A stretch of DNA of 64,000 bases from Cinclus cinclus. Its lineage: Eukaryota; Chordata; Aves; Passeriformes; Cinclidae. The stretch covers positions 45,725,006-45,789,005 of the forward strand of contig NC_085047.1 of NCBI RefSeq assembly GCF_963662255.1, in the 5' to 3' direction. The translations under genes and the position numbers were made by a program. The notes under the pieces are model-generated. The model saw only the letters and a program-made list of their open reading frames with translations. It made no database searches and was not told the origin of the DNA. Within the stretch, counting starts at the first letter, position 1; each line of letters starts with the position of its first letter. Positions 61,560 through 64,000 of this stretch are shown here, piece by piece.

Positions 61560-64000
61560 CTGTGAACAGAACAAAGGAGAAGGGGAAAGTGGCATTAAAA
61601 GTTTGAATTTGCAAAGAGTATCTGAAGTGCGGTAGCTTTGCATAATTCATTGTTATAAAAAAATGAGAATATCCTGTTAAAATTTTACTTGATAAATAAA
61701 TTATACTACATATATAAAAGTCCAGCTGTCTGAGACAAAGGTTTGATTCCTCTGCTTTATCACATAGTTTCCATATTTGCTTCCTGCTTCCCCAACAGCT
61801 TAATCAGAAGAGAGAGTATTACAATTACTGGGGACATGACTTCCACATTAAAATATGCCAAGAAGTCAGAACCACTAACTGCACTTTTAGATACTGCATA
61901 AGGGAAAACATATTGGTGTGATTAATTTAAAAGCATAGAAGTTTCCTTTGAAACATGAAACGTTTCAGGGAGTTTTTTTCAGTGAAATATCAATTGTTAA
62001 TTTCTCCTTTCCAACTGAAGATCTCTGTGGTAAGAAAGTATTGTACACACGCTGCTCATCCCCATAACCTTTCCCACATTCTATATAGATTTCTCAGAGC
62101 TAGATTTGGCTTAGTACCAGATGCACTTCCTCTTGGTAACGTTCCATCCAGCTAAAACACGACCTTTGCAGCATCCTCCAGAATCTGCTGATAGGCAGTT
62201 TGGAGAAGCATGGAGCAGCAGAGACCCCCACTTTCTAACCAGCTACAGCGACCAGCACAAAGTGCCAAGCTCTGTGTCAGCCGAAGTGCCACTTTCCACA
62301 GGCAGTCTTTCCAGAGTGAGATTTCAGCACCTGCTGCCTGGCACCAGCACAGCTCCTGTACTGCTGGGCAGTGCTCAGTACCTCAGCTCCATGACTTGCT
62401 CCAATGCTTGCAGCACCACACCCACGCTGGCCAACTTCCCAGCCAACTCCCACACACCAAGCACAGGCCACTGAGCCCCTGTCAGAGGCTGGCTTGGCTC
62501 TGCCACCAGGACTGCACAACCTGGGGATTGCAGCTGGTTCATGGCCAGGCTAAAGCCTTGGCAGAACAAAGGCAAGCCCACTGCAGCAAAACACCTGACG
62601 GCCCAAAGAAGGGAAGGTAGCAGAGCTGGGAAGTAGATGTTTACTGCCAGTCTCAAGACGGTTTGCAATACCCTGACACTTTGTGTAGCATGTCCGTTTT
62701 ATGCTGGGCATAAGATGTTCAGGTGAAACAAACCCCAGACATTTTGCATTTAAGAAGATCTGAGCTGTACCTGAGTGTAAGACCCTGACAGTAACAAGCT
62801 GCCATGGCAATGAAAGGAAAGTAGTGAGAATACTGTGTATCTTGCTTCAGGACAGATTTGAATGCTCATACCATAAAAAATTTAACATTTGCCTGAAGCA
62901 ATGACATCTGGCTCTCAGGAGTAGGTCAGCACATCTGCATAAATTTTGCTCTTGGCTAGAATATAGTTTGTGCCTTGTGTTCAGCCTTCCCTACTGTCCA
63001 AAAATGAAGTAATTATTGGGCATCTCCAGCTGCTGTAGCACAGGAACCACAGCACCGTAAGAACCATGTGCATCACAAAATTTCCATCTGTTCCTCCTCT
63101 GTTTTACTACTGATAATATGTAGACTACATTGTGTTGTTCCTAGCACTGTCAGTATCAAGACAGCATATATGGCACAAGAGCTAATTATAGCTAAGGGAA
63201 AAAGACAGTGCAGAAAGCCCCAGCAAACCCTGGTACAAGACTGCAACACCTGAGTGCATGTATGATTTATAGACTTTTACACCTGAACAGACCTTGATCT
63301 TCAGTCCCAAATTTGAACTGTCACAATTATTAGCATTCCTTATTAACTTTCATCTTAGCAACCTGGCAGTTCTATCACTGTTTACCTTAATAATGATTTT
63401 CTGGGGAAAAAAAAAGAAAAAAAGCAGACTCCTTTATGCTTACATTTATGCAAATATAGACTTCTAAGTGGAGTCATTGCTGGGCAAAGACTTACAGTGA
63501 AATCTAACTTCTGTGAAATTTCTTATGCCCATTGTGCTTCTTAGGATTCTGAGCTTGAAATACAGATGCCACAAGCACAGTTAGAAAGAAAAGACAAAAA
63601 CAGAGGAAGAATGGATTAATTATCACTGAATGCTAGAGTATCTCTATGGAACTAGCTACATACAAGAATTTAGCTTAAATTGGTTAAAATTACATAGCCA
63701 AAATGGTACAAATCATGCTATGGATTATCTTCCTTTACCATCTACTCTTTGCCTATAAATTCACCAACATCAATTATTTGATGATTAACATGCTTAAGGC
63801 AATTTCAGGGTGTTCTTATACACTGCTTTACTGACTTAAGATCATTATAAACAATAAAACAACTGCAGCTTTGTAGAATTTAATGAAGGCAGCTGTGGGG
63901 TTAGGTAAGTTATACAGGCAAAAAAAAAAAAAAGGAACATTATACTGACATTTCTGGAGATGCTTACACATAAATTCTGCTAGAGGTGCTTCTTGTAGTC
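61560..64000 (-). other. ARHGAP20: Upstream part of ARHGAP20, intron; 5' exons not found
   Basis: Apart from the 15-bp microexon candidate, no minus-strand open stretch here resembles the PH domain or N-terminus of ARHGAP20. A GC-richer block around 62120-62620 gives overlapping open frames (117 and 136 codons on plus) without domains. The rest of the gene presumably continues to the right. Confidence 0.55.
63386..63400 (-). CDS. ARHGAP20: Candidate 15-bp ARHGAP20 microexon
   Basis: On the minus strand a long pyrimidine tract ending in TTTCCCCAG is followed by AAAATCATTATTAAG and then the donor GTAAAC. The five codons Lys-Ile-Ile-Ile-Lys would join in phase 0 directly to SKTLSV, supplying a beta strand just where a Ras-association domain should begin. 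It is 1.8 kb upstream of the next exon. A 15-base match between two splice signals can arise by chance, so this needs transcript support. Confidence 0.4.

Noticed and set aside
1..64000. tRNA, rRNA or known small RNA genes
   Set aside because: No cloverleaf with A and B box sequence or other recognised RNA gene was seen by eye; a covariance-model scan would be needed to exclude them.

Overview
The window looks like nuclear DNA from a bird, probably one of the Neoaves and possibly a passerine. Coding exons are short and separated by kilobase introns with GT-AG splice sites. CR1 LINE fragments are scattered throughout, two related avian-type retroviral LTRs are present, and two genes recognisable by protein sequence have the FDX1-ARHGAP20 neighbourhood known from vertebrates. 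No prokaryotic features are present.

Layout. At 1-2080 lies a decayed plus-strand endogenous retrovirus, with gag matrix, capsid and nucleocapsid-like reading frames broken by frameshifts and stops. From 2080 to 5280 I see no gene, only low-complexity DNA and one unexplained open stretch at 3168-3567. A CpG island at about 5280-6370 covers the promoter and first exon of FDX1, the mitochondrial [2Fe-2S] ferredoxin (adrenodoxin). FDX1 runs on the plus strand in four coding exons (5849-6027, 11678-11802, 14579-14708, 18487-18601), giving a complete 182-residue precursor.

The 25 kb between the genes (18602-43646) has no convincing protein gene. It holds two minus-strand LTRs of one family about 9.6 kb apart, an isolated CpG-rich block at about 23080-23790, a 27-bp minisatellite, a hexanucleotide repeat, several microsatellites and CR1 copies. 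The longest CR1 copies are at 37690-38825 and 41985-42935.

The right third (43647 to beyond 61559) holds the 3' part of ARHGAP20 on the minus strand, convergent with FDX1. Nine coding exons join with perfect phase into a 722-residue C-terminal portion: Ras-association domain, RhoGAP domain with arginine finger, and a serine-rich tail. The 5' exons, including the PH domain, lie beyond the window; a 15-bp microexon candidate is at 63386-63400.

FDX1 and ARHGAP20 do not act in one pathway; their adjacency is conserved synteny. The most interesting observations are the ARHGAP20 microexon candidate, the apparently short and singly-repeated ARHGAP20 tail, the orphan CpG-rich block, and the repeat-rich convergent intergenic region. 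I found no clear evidence of a wholly new biological system.
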